Of a stretch of 9,235 bases of DNA, positions 1 to 4,892 are shown piece after piece. The stretch's first letter is position 1; every line of letters starts with the position of its first letter. This stretch comes from Omnitrophica bacterium GWA2_52_8 (GTDB lineage: Bacteria; Omnitrophota; Omnitrophia; Omnitrophales; Aquincolibacteriaceae), in assembly GCA_001804025.1 (NCBI GenBank), contig MHFC01000043.1, positions 1-9,235 of the forward strand, in the 5' to 3' direction. The notes beneath the pieces are model-generated. The model had not been told where the DNA came from, did not search any database, and saw nothing but the letters and a program-made list of their open reading frames with translations. A program made the translations under genes and the position numbers.

Positions 1-246
1 AAGGCGCATCAATTCAAGCCCGACGCGGTGTTGATCTCGTCGGGTTTTGACGCGCACCGCGATGACCCGCTCGGGCAAATCCAGCTGAGCACGGAAATGT
101 TCGGCTGGATGACGGAGAGAATGATGGAAATCGCCGGGCAATATGCCGGCGGGCGTCTGCTCTCATTGCTGGAAGGCGGGTATGACCTTCAGGCACTAGC
201 CGACTGCGCAGCCGTTCATTTGGAAGCTCTTAATTCAAAACCGTAG
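1..246 (+). CDS. Histone deacetylase family hydrolase, C-terminal fragment
   Basis: Only the last 81 residues are in the window; the reading frame is open from base 1 and ends at TAG (244-246). The fragment has the hallmark GFDAHRDDPLG segment (residues 15-25), where Asp17 corresponds to the second aspartate zinc ligand of this fold, and LEGGYDL (57-63), whose Tyr61 corresponds to the catalytic tyrosine that polarises the acyl carbonyl. The family (class II HDAC, AcuC, acetylpolyamine amidohydrolase) removes acetyl groups from lysine side chains or small amines in the cytoplasm. The fragment cannot tell which substrate applies, because the N-terminal His-Asp and His-His parts lie outside. Its 3' end overlaps the convergent M48 protease gene by 17 bases, leaving no space for a separate terminator between them. 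Family assignment is firm; specificity is unknown. Confidence 0.93.
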   Translation, partial: KAHQFKPDAVLISSGFDAHRDDPLGQIQLSTEMFGWMTERMMEIAGQYAGGRLLSLLEGGYDLQALADCAAVHLEALNSKP

Positions 247-988
247 AGGGAGTTTCACTCCGCATCAGTTCTTCGATGTGCGCGATTCTTTCGGACGTCG
301 GGGGATGGGTGTTCAGAAAAGCAAGAAATGCCGGCTGTTTGCCCTGAAGACTTTGAAGTTTTTGGAAAAAGCTGAGCAGTCCGCCGGCCGGCATGTTTGC
401 GCGCTTTAGAAGATAAAAAGCGATTTCGTCGGCTTCGCGTTCGTCGGAGCGCGTATATTTATTAAGGACCGACTGCTGCACCATTTGCAGCGCCAGCGTT
501 TTGACCTTGTTTTGTTCATTGGGATTTAAAACCAGGGTCTCCAGAAACTTCGCGCCGTAGGCACGCGTGATCCCCTTGGTCGGATGACGTTCGTAAGCAT
601 GCCCGATTTCATGGGCCAAAACTCCGGCAAGTTCTTCGTCTGAGGTCATTTTGAGAAGCCCCGTATGAACATAGATCGCGCCGCCGGCGATTGTGAAAGC
701 ATTTGGAGTGGGGTCGTCCACAACGGCGAAGCGGTAGTCAAAATTCTTGCGGGGAAGTGCGCCCACAAGACGGTTGCCGATCGTGTTGACGCGGTTGACG
801 GCGGTCACATCCCCGACGATTTTCATTTCGGTTTTGAGCGACCGGGACATTTCGGAGCTTAATGCCCGTTCCTGGGGCACGGAAATGATATTAAGGTCTT
901 CGATAAAGGGATTTAGGGACGCACAGCCTGAAATTAAGAAAGCGCCGAAAACTACAAAGGAAACCGAGGGTAATTTTTTTTTAGCCAT
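230..988 (-). CDS. M48 family lipoprotein metalloprotease (LoiP-like)
   Basis: A 252-residue zinc metalloprotease, probably anchored to the outer membrane and facing the periplasm, where M48 lipoproteins of this size (E. coli LoiP is similar in length and layout) degrade misfolded envelope proteins. The N-terminus is a lipoprotein signal peptide: K3-K5, a hydrophobic core, and lipobox LISGC with the lipidated Cys22. The catalytic HEIGH motif is at 126-130. The third zinc ligand lies in the EREAD motif (Glu183), and the family C-terminal THPPTSERI segment is at 227-235. The start is ATG at 986-988 with AAGGAG about 7 bases upstream. Only 24 bases separate this start from a hairpin-rich CTAG-flanked element (1013-1205), so the promoter or long leader of this gene must lie in or beyond that element. 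Protease family certain; in vivo substrate not visible. Confidence 0.95.
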   Translation of the reverse strand: MAKKKLPSVSFVVFGAFLISGCASLNPFIEDLNIISVPQERALSSEMSRSLKTEMKIVGDVTAVNRVNTIGNRLVGALPRKNFDYRFAVVDDPTPNAFTIAGGAIYVHTGLLKMTSDEELAGVLAHEIGHAYERHPTKGITRAYGAKFLETLVLNPNEQNKVKTLALQMVQQSVLNKYTRSDEREADEIAFYLLKRANMPAGGLLSFFQKLQSLQGKQPAFLAFLNTHPPTSERIAHIEELMRSETPSTVLN

Positions 989-1012
989 AACTGCTCCTTA
1001 ATGAGAGAGCCC

Positions 1013-1205
1013 CTAGTCCGGTTTTCTCATCGATTAGGTGAATCGATAAGAAAACCGCTTTGGACGCATGGGGTTGCATCCAAAGTTTTGCGCCCGCGTT
1101 TTAACAGGGCGCAAAAGACAACCCCTGGGGTACAAATGAAAAAGCCCATTTGCACCACAGCCTCCGCGAGGGCATTTCTCATTGGTGATGAGAAATGCGG
1201 GCTAG
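1013..1205. mobile_element. MITE-like five-hairpin element with terminal inverted repeats
   Basis: Both ends are a CTAG (1013-1016 and 1202-1205). Reading inward from each, the ends match at 16 of 19 positions: CTAGTCCGGTTTTCTCATC on the left, CTAGCCCGCATTTCTCATC on the complement of the right. Between and including the ends are five hairpins: 1019-1057 (16-bp stem), 1058-1085 (11 bp), 1086-1116 (perfect 10 bp), 1129-1156 (10 bp) and 1172-1198 (perfect 11 bp). The first three abut with no base between them. No transposase or other convincing ORF lies inside, so if mobile it is non-autonomous. A CTAG or TA target duplication resembles the target choice of IS630/Tc1-type elements, but that assignment is inference. 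It could instead be a structured RNA or a cis-regulatory leader for the M48 gene on the minus strand. Confidence 0.6.
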
Positions 1206-1206
1206 T

Positions 1207-1212
1207 ATTGTA
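1207..1212 (-). promoter_or_regulatory. Possible -10 hexamer reading into the hairpin element
   Basis: On the minus strand TACAAT (5 of 6 against TATAAT) lies directly outside the CTAG end of the five-hairpin element. Transcription from here would enter the element and continue into the M48 protease gene. No good -35 is seen at 17 bases (TCATTA), so this is weak. The rest of 1206-1341 shows no gene; it holds only an ACGAGGGC/GCCCTCGT hairpin at 1320-1342. Confidence 0.25.
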
Positions 1213-1341
1213 TTCCGATTCATAAAAATTAATGAAACACAGCGCTCGGTAACAAAGCATCAGTCTTTTTATGTCTTGTCATCTCCGGCTGGTTTTTCAT
1301 TAAACCCGCACGGGGAAGTACGAGGGCCAATGAAGCCCTCG

Positions 1342-1577
1342 TCATCCCCGCATGCATTCCGCCCAAGGCGGATCCGTCCTTCGGCGGATAACCAGGGATC
1401 CACGAAATTGTGACTGCCCGCCTCAGCCTGAGGCTGATCCGCCTTGGGCGGAAAATACAGGCGGGTCCGCCTCGAGTGGAGATTCCCGCTTCAGCCTGAG
1501 GCCGATCCGTCTTTGGCGGAAAAAATCTGCGGAATGACAGCGTACAAATATCAAAAAACTTATTGAACGATTACTTA
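1342..1577. repeat. Dispersed palindromic repeat, copy 1
   Basis: A GC-rich block built from variants of a short palindrome, TCCGCC-N3-GGCGGA. It recurs about five times (near 1357, 1374, 1438, 1466 and 1506) with linkers such as the palindrome GCCTCAGCCTGAGGC. The block ends in an AT-rich tail containing ACAAATATCAAAA and TTGAACGATTAC. Start and tail both match the copy at 7388-7538, which has fewer internal units. Short open frames across this block are by-products of the repeat. The following stretch up to 1640 is AT-rich and shows no gene. Confidence 0.75.
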
Positions 1578-1649
1578 ATATACTCAATTTGCACGGACTA
1601 TTCGACGATTTTAACGGGATTTCATTCAAGCGTTTTTAAAGTATGGGGA

Positions 1650-1678
1650 TTGCTCCCGCCGCGCACAGGCATTACAAT
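1650..1678 (+). promoter_or_regulatory. Putative sigma-70-type promoter for the 1705 gene
   Basis: TTGCTC (1650-1655), a 17-base spacer and TACAAT (1673-1678). The -10 matches 5 of 6 consensus bases; the -35 matches only 3 of 6. Predicted start near 1685 would give a leader of about 20 bases, just enough for the ribosome-binding site AAAGGAG at 1690-1696. Confidence 0.45.
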
Positions 1679-1704
1679 ACGCCTATTCTAAAGGAGATTT
1701 CCCT

Positions 1705-2238
1705 ATGGCGGACTATGTTTGCCCTTTATGCAAGCGCCGCATCGCGCGTGACCTGGTTTTGTTTTTGAAGCACACCGACCAGCATATCATCGATCAGATC
1801 AAAATATCCCATCCTGAATGGGTGGAGACAGACGGCACTTGCGGTCCTTGTGCCGAATATTACCGCAATCAACTTACGATGGGAAACGGTCAATTGAACA
1901 TCGGCCCGCACGAGCGTCAAAAGCGGGTGGCCTTCGGGGTCATGGCGCTGGGCGCCGGAGTTGCGCTGACGGCGTTTTTATTTTTGACGTCGGCAGCTCC
2001 CGCGTCGCGCTGGGTCCTTGCGCTGCCGTTTACGGGGGCGGCCCTGGGATTTATTCAGGCCCGGAAAAAAACCTGCGCTTTTTTGGCAATTGCCGGACTG
2101 CAAAACATGGACAAAGGACAGTCGGCAATTACGGAAGCAGAAGCCGTCAAGGCGCTGAAGGGCCGGGGTTATTTGATCCTCGTGCAGGCTGTTGCTACCG
2201 GCGTGATCTCCGCAGGACTGCTCACGCTGCTGCCCTAA
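1705..2238 (+). CDS. Cys/His-cluster membrane protein of unknown function
   Basis: A 177-residue protein I cannot name. The N-terminal part is soluble and has a likely metal-binding cluster: CPLC (Cys6, Cys9), His23 and His27 in KHTDQH, and CGPC (Cys46, Cys49). The two CxxC pairs separated by about 40 residues fit a zinc-ribbon-like site. The second half has hydrophobic segments at about 75-95, 101-117 and 157-177, so the protein is probably tethered to the inner membrane with the metal site in the cytoplasm. The stretch GFIQARKKTCAFLAIAGLQN (115-134), between the second and third segments, looks conserved in style. ATG has AAAGGAG 8 bases upstream. It is monocistronic and converges with the Hsp20 operon, 44 bases away. 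Metal binding and topology are inferred from residue pattern only. Confidence 0.85.
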   Translation: MADYVCPLCKRRIARDLVLFLKHTDQHIIDQIKISHPEWVETDGTCGPCAEYYRNQLTMGNGQLNIGPHERQKRVAFGVMALGAGVALTAFLFLTSAAPASRWVLALPFTGAALGFIQARKKTCAFLAIAGLQNMDKGQSAITEAEAVKALKGRGYLILVQAVATGVISAGLLTLLP

Positions 2239-2282
2239 GCAATCATTCTGTGCCGTTTGTTTTTTTGCACACACGCGGAAAC

Positions 2283-2978
2283 TCACTGAACCGAAATTTT
2301 TTTGAGGTCTTTTTGACCGCCAGCCTTGGGCAAAGTGACCGTTAAGACCCCCTCCTTATAGTCAGCTTGAATATTTGTTTCATCGACCGGGCCGGGCAGC
2401 TGGATGCTGCGGGCAAAGGAACCGTAAGAGCGTTCCTGAGCGTAGTATCCTTGATCCTCATCCTGAGTTTCAGAACCTGATTCACGGACGCCCTGAAGGG
2501 TCAGGACGTTTCCCCGCACGGTCACGTTAATCTTGTCTTTATCCAAACCGGGCAAGTCGGCACGGACGACATAACTTTTCTCGTTTTCTTGGAAATCGAC
2601 ATTGGGGCTAAAGTCAAAAAAGCCCGAATCCCAGGAATGCAGCGACGGAAAAGAGTAAGTTGAAAAATCGTCGAACATGCGGTTCATCCTTTCCTCTAAT
2701 TGACGCATCAGGGAGAAAGGGTCGTCATGGCGGTATTGATTTTGCAGACGGCCCTGAGTTTTTGCAGGGGCATAAGATTGCGGTCCGGCGTGGGGGTACA
2801 ATAAACGCGAAGGGTGAATAACGGCCGTTTGCGCGTTAGGGTTATTGCGCCTAGCGGCTCTGCTGTCCAGCCAAACGGAAAACAAAAATGCGGATTGAAC
2901 CGTTAAAAAGAGCATCAAAACTCCGATCAAAAAAAATGCCCATCTGGGCAGCGGGTAATTTTTTTTGTCAGTTTCCAT
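2283..2978 (-). CDS. Membrane-anchored Hsp20/alpha-crystallin small heat-shock protein
   Basis: A 231-residue ATP-independent holdase chaperone with an unusual N-terminal membrane anchor. The alpha-crystallin domain spans about 123-218, with ADLPGLDKDKI (140-150) and the beta-9 motif GVLTVTLPK (210-218). A C-terminal I-x-V tail (228-230) is the type that docks into neighbouring subunits. Residues 13-36 are a continuous hydrophobic stretch, flanked by K5, K6, R12 and by R40, R43, R44, so the side on which the domain lies is not settled by charge. A proline/polar linker (about 45-90) separates anchor and domain. I place the start at ATG 2976-2978, not the upstream ATG at 3011, because the strong AAAAGGAGGT lies inside the longer frame and 10 bases before this ATG. 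It is the second gene of an operon with the soluble Hsp20 upstream. Confidence 0.92.
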   Translation of the reverse strand: METDKKNYPLPRWAFFLIGVLMLFLTVQSAFLFSVWLDSRAARRNNPNAQTAVIHPSRLLYPHAGPQSYAPAKTQGRLQNQYRHDDPFSLMRQLEERMNRMFDDFSTYSFPSLHSWDSGFFDFSPNVDFQENEKSYVVRADLPGLDKDKINVTVRGNVLTLQGVRESGSETQDEDQGYYAQERSYGSFARSIQLPGPVDETNIQADYKEGVLTVTLPKAGGQKDLKKISVQ

Positions 2979-3006
2979 GGCGAAATGACCTCCTTTTATT
3001 TTCAGA

Positions 3007-3035
3007 GGCAAGTTCCGGGAAGACCGGAACTTGCC
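3007..3035 (-). other. Intercistronic 12-bp hairpin between the two Hsp20 genes
   Basis: GGCAAGTTCCGG and CCGGAACTTGCC form a perfect 12-bp stem around a 5-base loop. It lies between the stop codon of the first Hsp20 gene and the ribosome-binding site of the second. No U-run follows in the minus direction (the next bases are TCTGAAAAT), so it does not look like a full intrinsic terminator. An mRNA-stabilising or processing element that sets different levels of the two chaperones is more likely (inference). Confidence 0.7.
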
Positions 3036-3052
3036 CTTTAACCCGAGTTTCC

Positions 3053-3502
3053 TTATTTGATTTCGACCTGAATTTGTTTCGGCCGGGCGTTCTCTGACTT
3101 CGGAACGGTTATTTCCAGAACGCCGTTGGTGTATGACGCTTTCACTTTGTCGGCCTGTATTTCCGATGGAAATTCGACGATGCGCGTAAAGCTTCCCTCA
3201 AAACGTTCGGAAAGGTGATAACTTTTGTCACCGGTCTTTTGTTCGTGTCTCCGTTCTCCCTTGATCGTGAGAACATTGCCTTCGACCTCAATGTTCAGGT
3301 TTTTTTTCTCGATACCGGGCAGGTCGGCACATAATTCGTAATGGTCTTTTTCTTCATTCAGGTCCACATCGGGACTGAACCCGGTTTTAAAATCCCGGTA
3401 TTTTGTCATGTTCCGGTCAAATGCCCGGTTTAAGCCCCATTGTAGATCGCTTATCAAATCAAAGGGGCCGAGGAAGTCACTCTCCCGTTTCTTCAATTCC
3501 AT
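3053..3502 (-). CDS. hsp20: Hsp20/alpha-crystallin small heat-shock protein
   Basis: A 149-residue cytoplasmic small heat-shock protein of normal bacterial length; it binds unfolding proteins without ATP and holds them for refolding. A short N-terminal arm (about 1-40, helical, with FDLISDLQWGLNRAFD) is followed by the alpha-crystallin domain at about 42-135. Visible motifs are ADLPGIEKKNLNI, GNVLTIKGERR and NGVLEITVPK (126-135). The tail IQVEI (144-148) supplies the I-x-V/I oligomerisation motif. The start ATG has AAGGAGGG about 7 bases upstream. It is the first gene of the pair, 74 bases before the membrane-anchored Hsp20. No CIRCE (HrcA) operator is visible upstream; a sigma-54-like promoter is instead (3554-3569). 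Confidence 0.96.
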   Translation of the reverse strand: MELKKRESDFLGPFDLISDLQWGLNRAFDRNMTKYRDFKTGFSPDVDLNEEKDHYELCADLPGIEKKNLNIEVEGNVLTIKGERRHEQKTGDKSYHLSERFEGSFTRIVEFPSEIQADKVKASYTNGVLEITVPKSENARPKQIQVEIK

Positions 3503-3553
3503 GGTATTACCCTCCTTCTATTTGCTGTGATTGTTACTTTTTAGTTTCACACA

Positions 3554-3569
3554 AACAAACAGCGTGCCA
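3554..3569 (-). promoter_or_regulatory. Putative sigma-54-type -24/-12 promoter of the Hsp20 operon
   Basis: On the minus strand TGGCACGCTGTTTGTT fits the sigma-54 pattern TGGCACG-N4-TTGCW at every defined position but one: the -12 GC dinucleotide reads GT. The invariant GG lies 10 bases before that dinucleotide, as required. Predicted start near 3543 would leave a leader of about 40 bases. The mismatch at -12 is at an important base, so this is a candidate only. Confidence 0.45.
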
Positions 3570-3633
3570 TTATGCAAGTTACGGCGCTGATTAAAGATAT
3601 GAATTCAAAAGTTTTATTAAAATCAAAAAAAAA

Positions 3634-3659
3634 TGACACAACCGTGTCAAAAGGTGTCA
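3634..3659. promoter_or_regulatory. Triple half-site operator with 10-bp phasing
   Basis: TGACAC (3634-3639), GTGTCA (3644-3649) and GTGTCA (3654-3659) begin exactly 10 bases apart. The first two form a perfect inverted repeat, the last two a direct repeat. One-turn phasing on the same helix face is typical of a cooperatively bound regulator. The site lies about 90-115 bases upstream of the predicted start of the Hsp20 operon, the distance usual for activators of sigma-54 promoters. An alternative -35 (TTGACA) for a sigma-70 promoter overlaps the half-sites. The regulator is unknown. Confidence 0.5.
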
Positions 3660-3703
3660 AATGGTTTTGCTTTCAGCTAAACAACTAAGACTATTTAACA
3701 AAA

Positions 3704-3794
3704 TTGTCATTGCGAGCCCGCTCGTACTTTTGGCGGGCGCGGCAATCTCAGGTTTTGAGATTGCTTCGTCGGCTTCGCCTCCTCGCAAAGACAA
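3704..3794. repeat. Dispersed palindromic repeat, TCATTGCGAG/GCAATCTC type
   Basis: The outer ends TTGTCATTGCGAG and CTCGCAAAGACAA are inverted repeats matching at 12 of 13 positions. Inside are two further hairpins: GCCCGC/GCGGGC (3716-3738) and GCAATCTCA/TGAGATTGC (3742-3764). Related intergenic sequences are widespread in several bacterial phyla. It separates the two minus-strand operons. The stretch 3795-3949 downstream shows no gene; I see only AT-rich sequence there. Confidence 0.8.
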
Positions 3795-3949
3795 AACGAA
3801 AGGAGTTTTGTTAGGTGCTCTAAATAATCAGAGAATAAAAGATGGCCTTGGAAGAGATGCGGTGCGTATTTGTTCGCGGGTGTGGGGTGATCGGAATGTT
3901 TTTATTTTTGCAAAGTTATTAAAGCGAAAAATGGGGATATTAAATTGGG

Positions 3950-4306
3950 TTACATCTTCCGCGGTTCTTTGGGAAGGCCGATGCCGTCTCCGATGTCCGG
4001 AAAATCGACCGGGACCGGGAAGGTCGCAAGCTGAACCAGGCCGGCTGCCGTATAAACCACGGATTTTCCGATGCCAACGCAAAAACCATTCCATGGTTTC
4101 GGATATTTTTTTTCCATGGACTCAGGCCACCATTGCAGCCAGGAAAAAAGGCTGTGTTCCAGTCCGAATAAAAACTTCCCGCCGGTTTTTCCGAGATAAG
4201 TTTCTTTTTTAGCCCAGGGAGATGCCGAAGCCGCTGAGGGAATGGCCAACAACGCGATCAGGGTCATGGCTGCCAGCTTTTTAATGAAGGCAGATTTAGG
4301 AGTCAA
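3950..4306 (-). CDS. TIGR04073-like secreted protein, downstream copy
   Basis: A 118-residue exported protein, paralogous to the gene just upstream. I start it at TTG 4304-4306, because GGAGG lies 8 bases before it (inside the end of the upstream gene). The product then begins MTPKSAFIKKLAAM and has a classical Sec signal peptide, hydrophobic core followed by SAASAS, with likely cleavage near residue 28. The mature part carries the family pattern: a Lys-Thr-Gly-Gly-Lys start, a Gly/Leu-rich amphipathic stretch, then WNGFCVGIGKSVVYTAAGLV and a VTFP-like segment (LATFPVPVDFP), followed by a short polar tail. It overlaps the upstream gene by 11 bases, so translation is probably coupled. The family is named for co-occurrence with exosortase systems; its molecular role is unknown. 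Confidence 0.8.
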   Translation of the reverse strand: MTPKSAFIKKLAAMTLIALLAIPSAASASPWAKKETYLGKTGGKFLFGLEHSLFSWLQWWPESMEKKYPKPWNGFCVGIGKSVVYTAAGLVQLATFPVPVDFPDIGDGIGLPKEPRKM

Positions 4307-4643
4307 AGCGAACGCCTCCGTCCGGAAGCGGAATGTCAAAAGGCGCGATAAAGGTTACCGCATGAAGTGCGCCGCCCGCGGAATTGGTGACGGTCCGCCA
4401 GATCCCTTTGGCGAGGCCGGAAAATTTGTTCGGGTTTTTATAAGGCTCGAAGAAAAGCGCCGACCAGCCTGTAAAGACATTCAGGATTCCGAACCCGAGT
4501 TTCCCCGTGACTTGATCGACATAGGTTTTTTCCTTGACCCAGGAGCTGGCTTGAAAATTTTCGAACGGGACGGCATCGGCGCAGGCCGGACGAAAAGCTG
4601 AAAATAAAAAAACAAGAACGAGGATTACGCTAAATCTTTTCAT
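4296..4643 (-). CDS. TIGR04073-like secreted protein, upstream copy
   Basis: A 115-residue exported protein: signal peptide MKRFSVILVLVFLFSAFRPACA with cleavage likely after ACA (residue 22), then a small mature domain. Key family features are GKLGFGILNVFTGW, GLAKGIWRTVTNSAGGALHA and TFIAPFDIPLPDGG, the same order of motifs as in the downstream paralogue. This matches my recollection of the TIGR04073 exosortase-associated family. The start ATG has AAGGAG 9 bases upstream. The gene leads a two-gene operon and is preceded by a plausible sigma-70 promoter (4731-4759). No exosortase or PEP-CTERM gene is in the window, so the association cannot be tested here. Confidence 0.82.
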   Translation of the reverse strand: MKRFSVILVLVFLFSAFRPACADAVPFENFQASSWVKEKTYVDQVTGKLGFGILNVFTGWSALFFEPYKNPNKFSGLAKGIWRTVTNSAGGALHAVTFIAPFDIPLPDGGVRFDS

Positions 4644-4730
4644 TAAGTAGGTCTCCTTGGACGAGCCCGGAATTTGCTCAGAGGCCGTTTTTGATCCATG
4701 ACGGCTAATAAATTCTTCATAAACGGCATC

Positions 4731-4759
4731 ATGCTACCCTGATCAATTAAGGAAGTCAA
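4731..4759 (-). promoter_or_regulatory. Putative sigma-70-type promoter of the TIGR04073-like pair
   Basis: On the minus strand TTGACT (4759-4754), a 17-base spacer and TAGCAT (4736-4731); 5 of 6 and 4 of 6 consensus matches. Predicted start near 4724 gives an 80-base leader. That leader has an open frame beginning MKNLLAV (ATG near 4720) whose TAA stop overlaps the ATG of the first gene as TAATG. Confidence 0.5.
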
Positions 4760-4817
4760 CCCTTGAAGGGGGCCGCGAAACAGGTCAGAGGGCTCCGCTG
4801 CAGAGACTGTCTTCGGC

Positions 4818-4846
4818 TTGCCAGTCTCGCTGATTTTAGATACTAT
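4818..4846 (+). promoter_or_regulatory. Putative sigma-70-type promoter of the mscS-like gene
   Basis: TTGCCA (4818-4823), a 17-base spacer and TACTAT (4841-4846); 5 of 6 and 4 of 6 consensus matches. A GAGACTG/CAGTCTC inverted repeat (4803-4829) straddles the -35 and could be an operator. Predicted start near 4853 gives a 40-base leader. Confidence 0.55.
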
Positions 4847-4892
4847 ACCGCGCCTGGAAATCATCCGGAATCCTATTTGAAAGGTGAATGTC

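Noticed and set aside
1354..1525. Recurring TCCGCC palindromes as a possible CRISPR array
   Set aside because: Unit spacing is irregular, units are about 15 bp, and no cas gene is near.
1001..1537. Several short open frames of 61-84 codons on both strands
   Set aside because: They run through the hairpin element and palindromic repeats, lack ribosome-binding sites and have compositions set by the repeats.
3503..3660. CIRCE/HrcA operator for the Hsp20 operon
   Set aside because: TTAGCACTC-N9-GAGTGCTAA was looked for and is absent.
3661..4212. 183-codon plus-strand frame
   Set aside because: It starts next to and crosses the dispersed repeat, then runs antisense to the TIGR04073-like gene; no ribosome-binding site or domain is visible.
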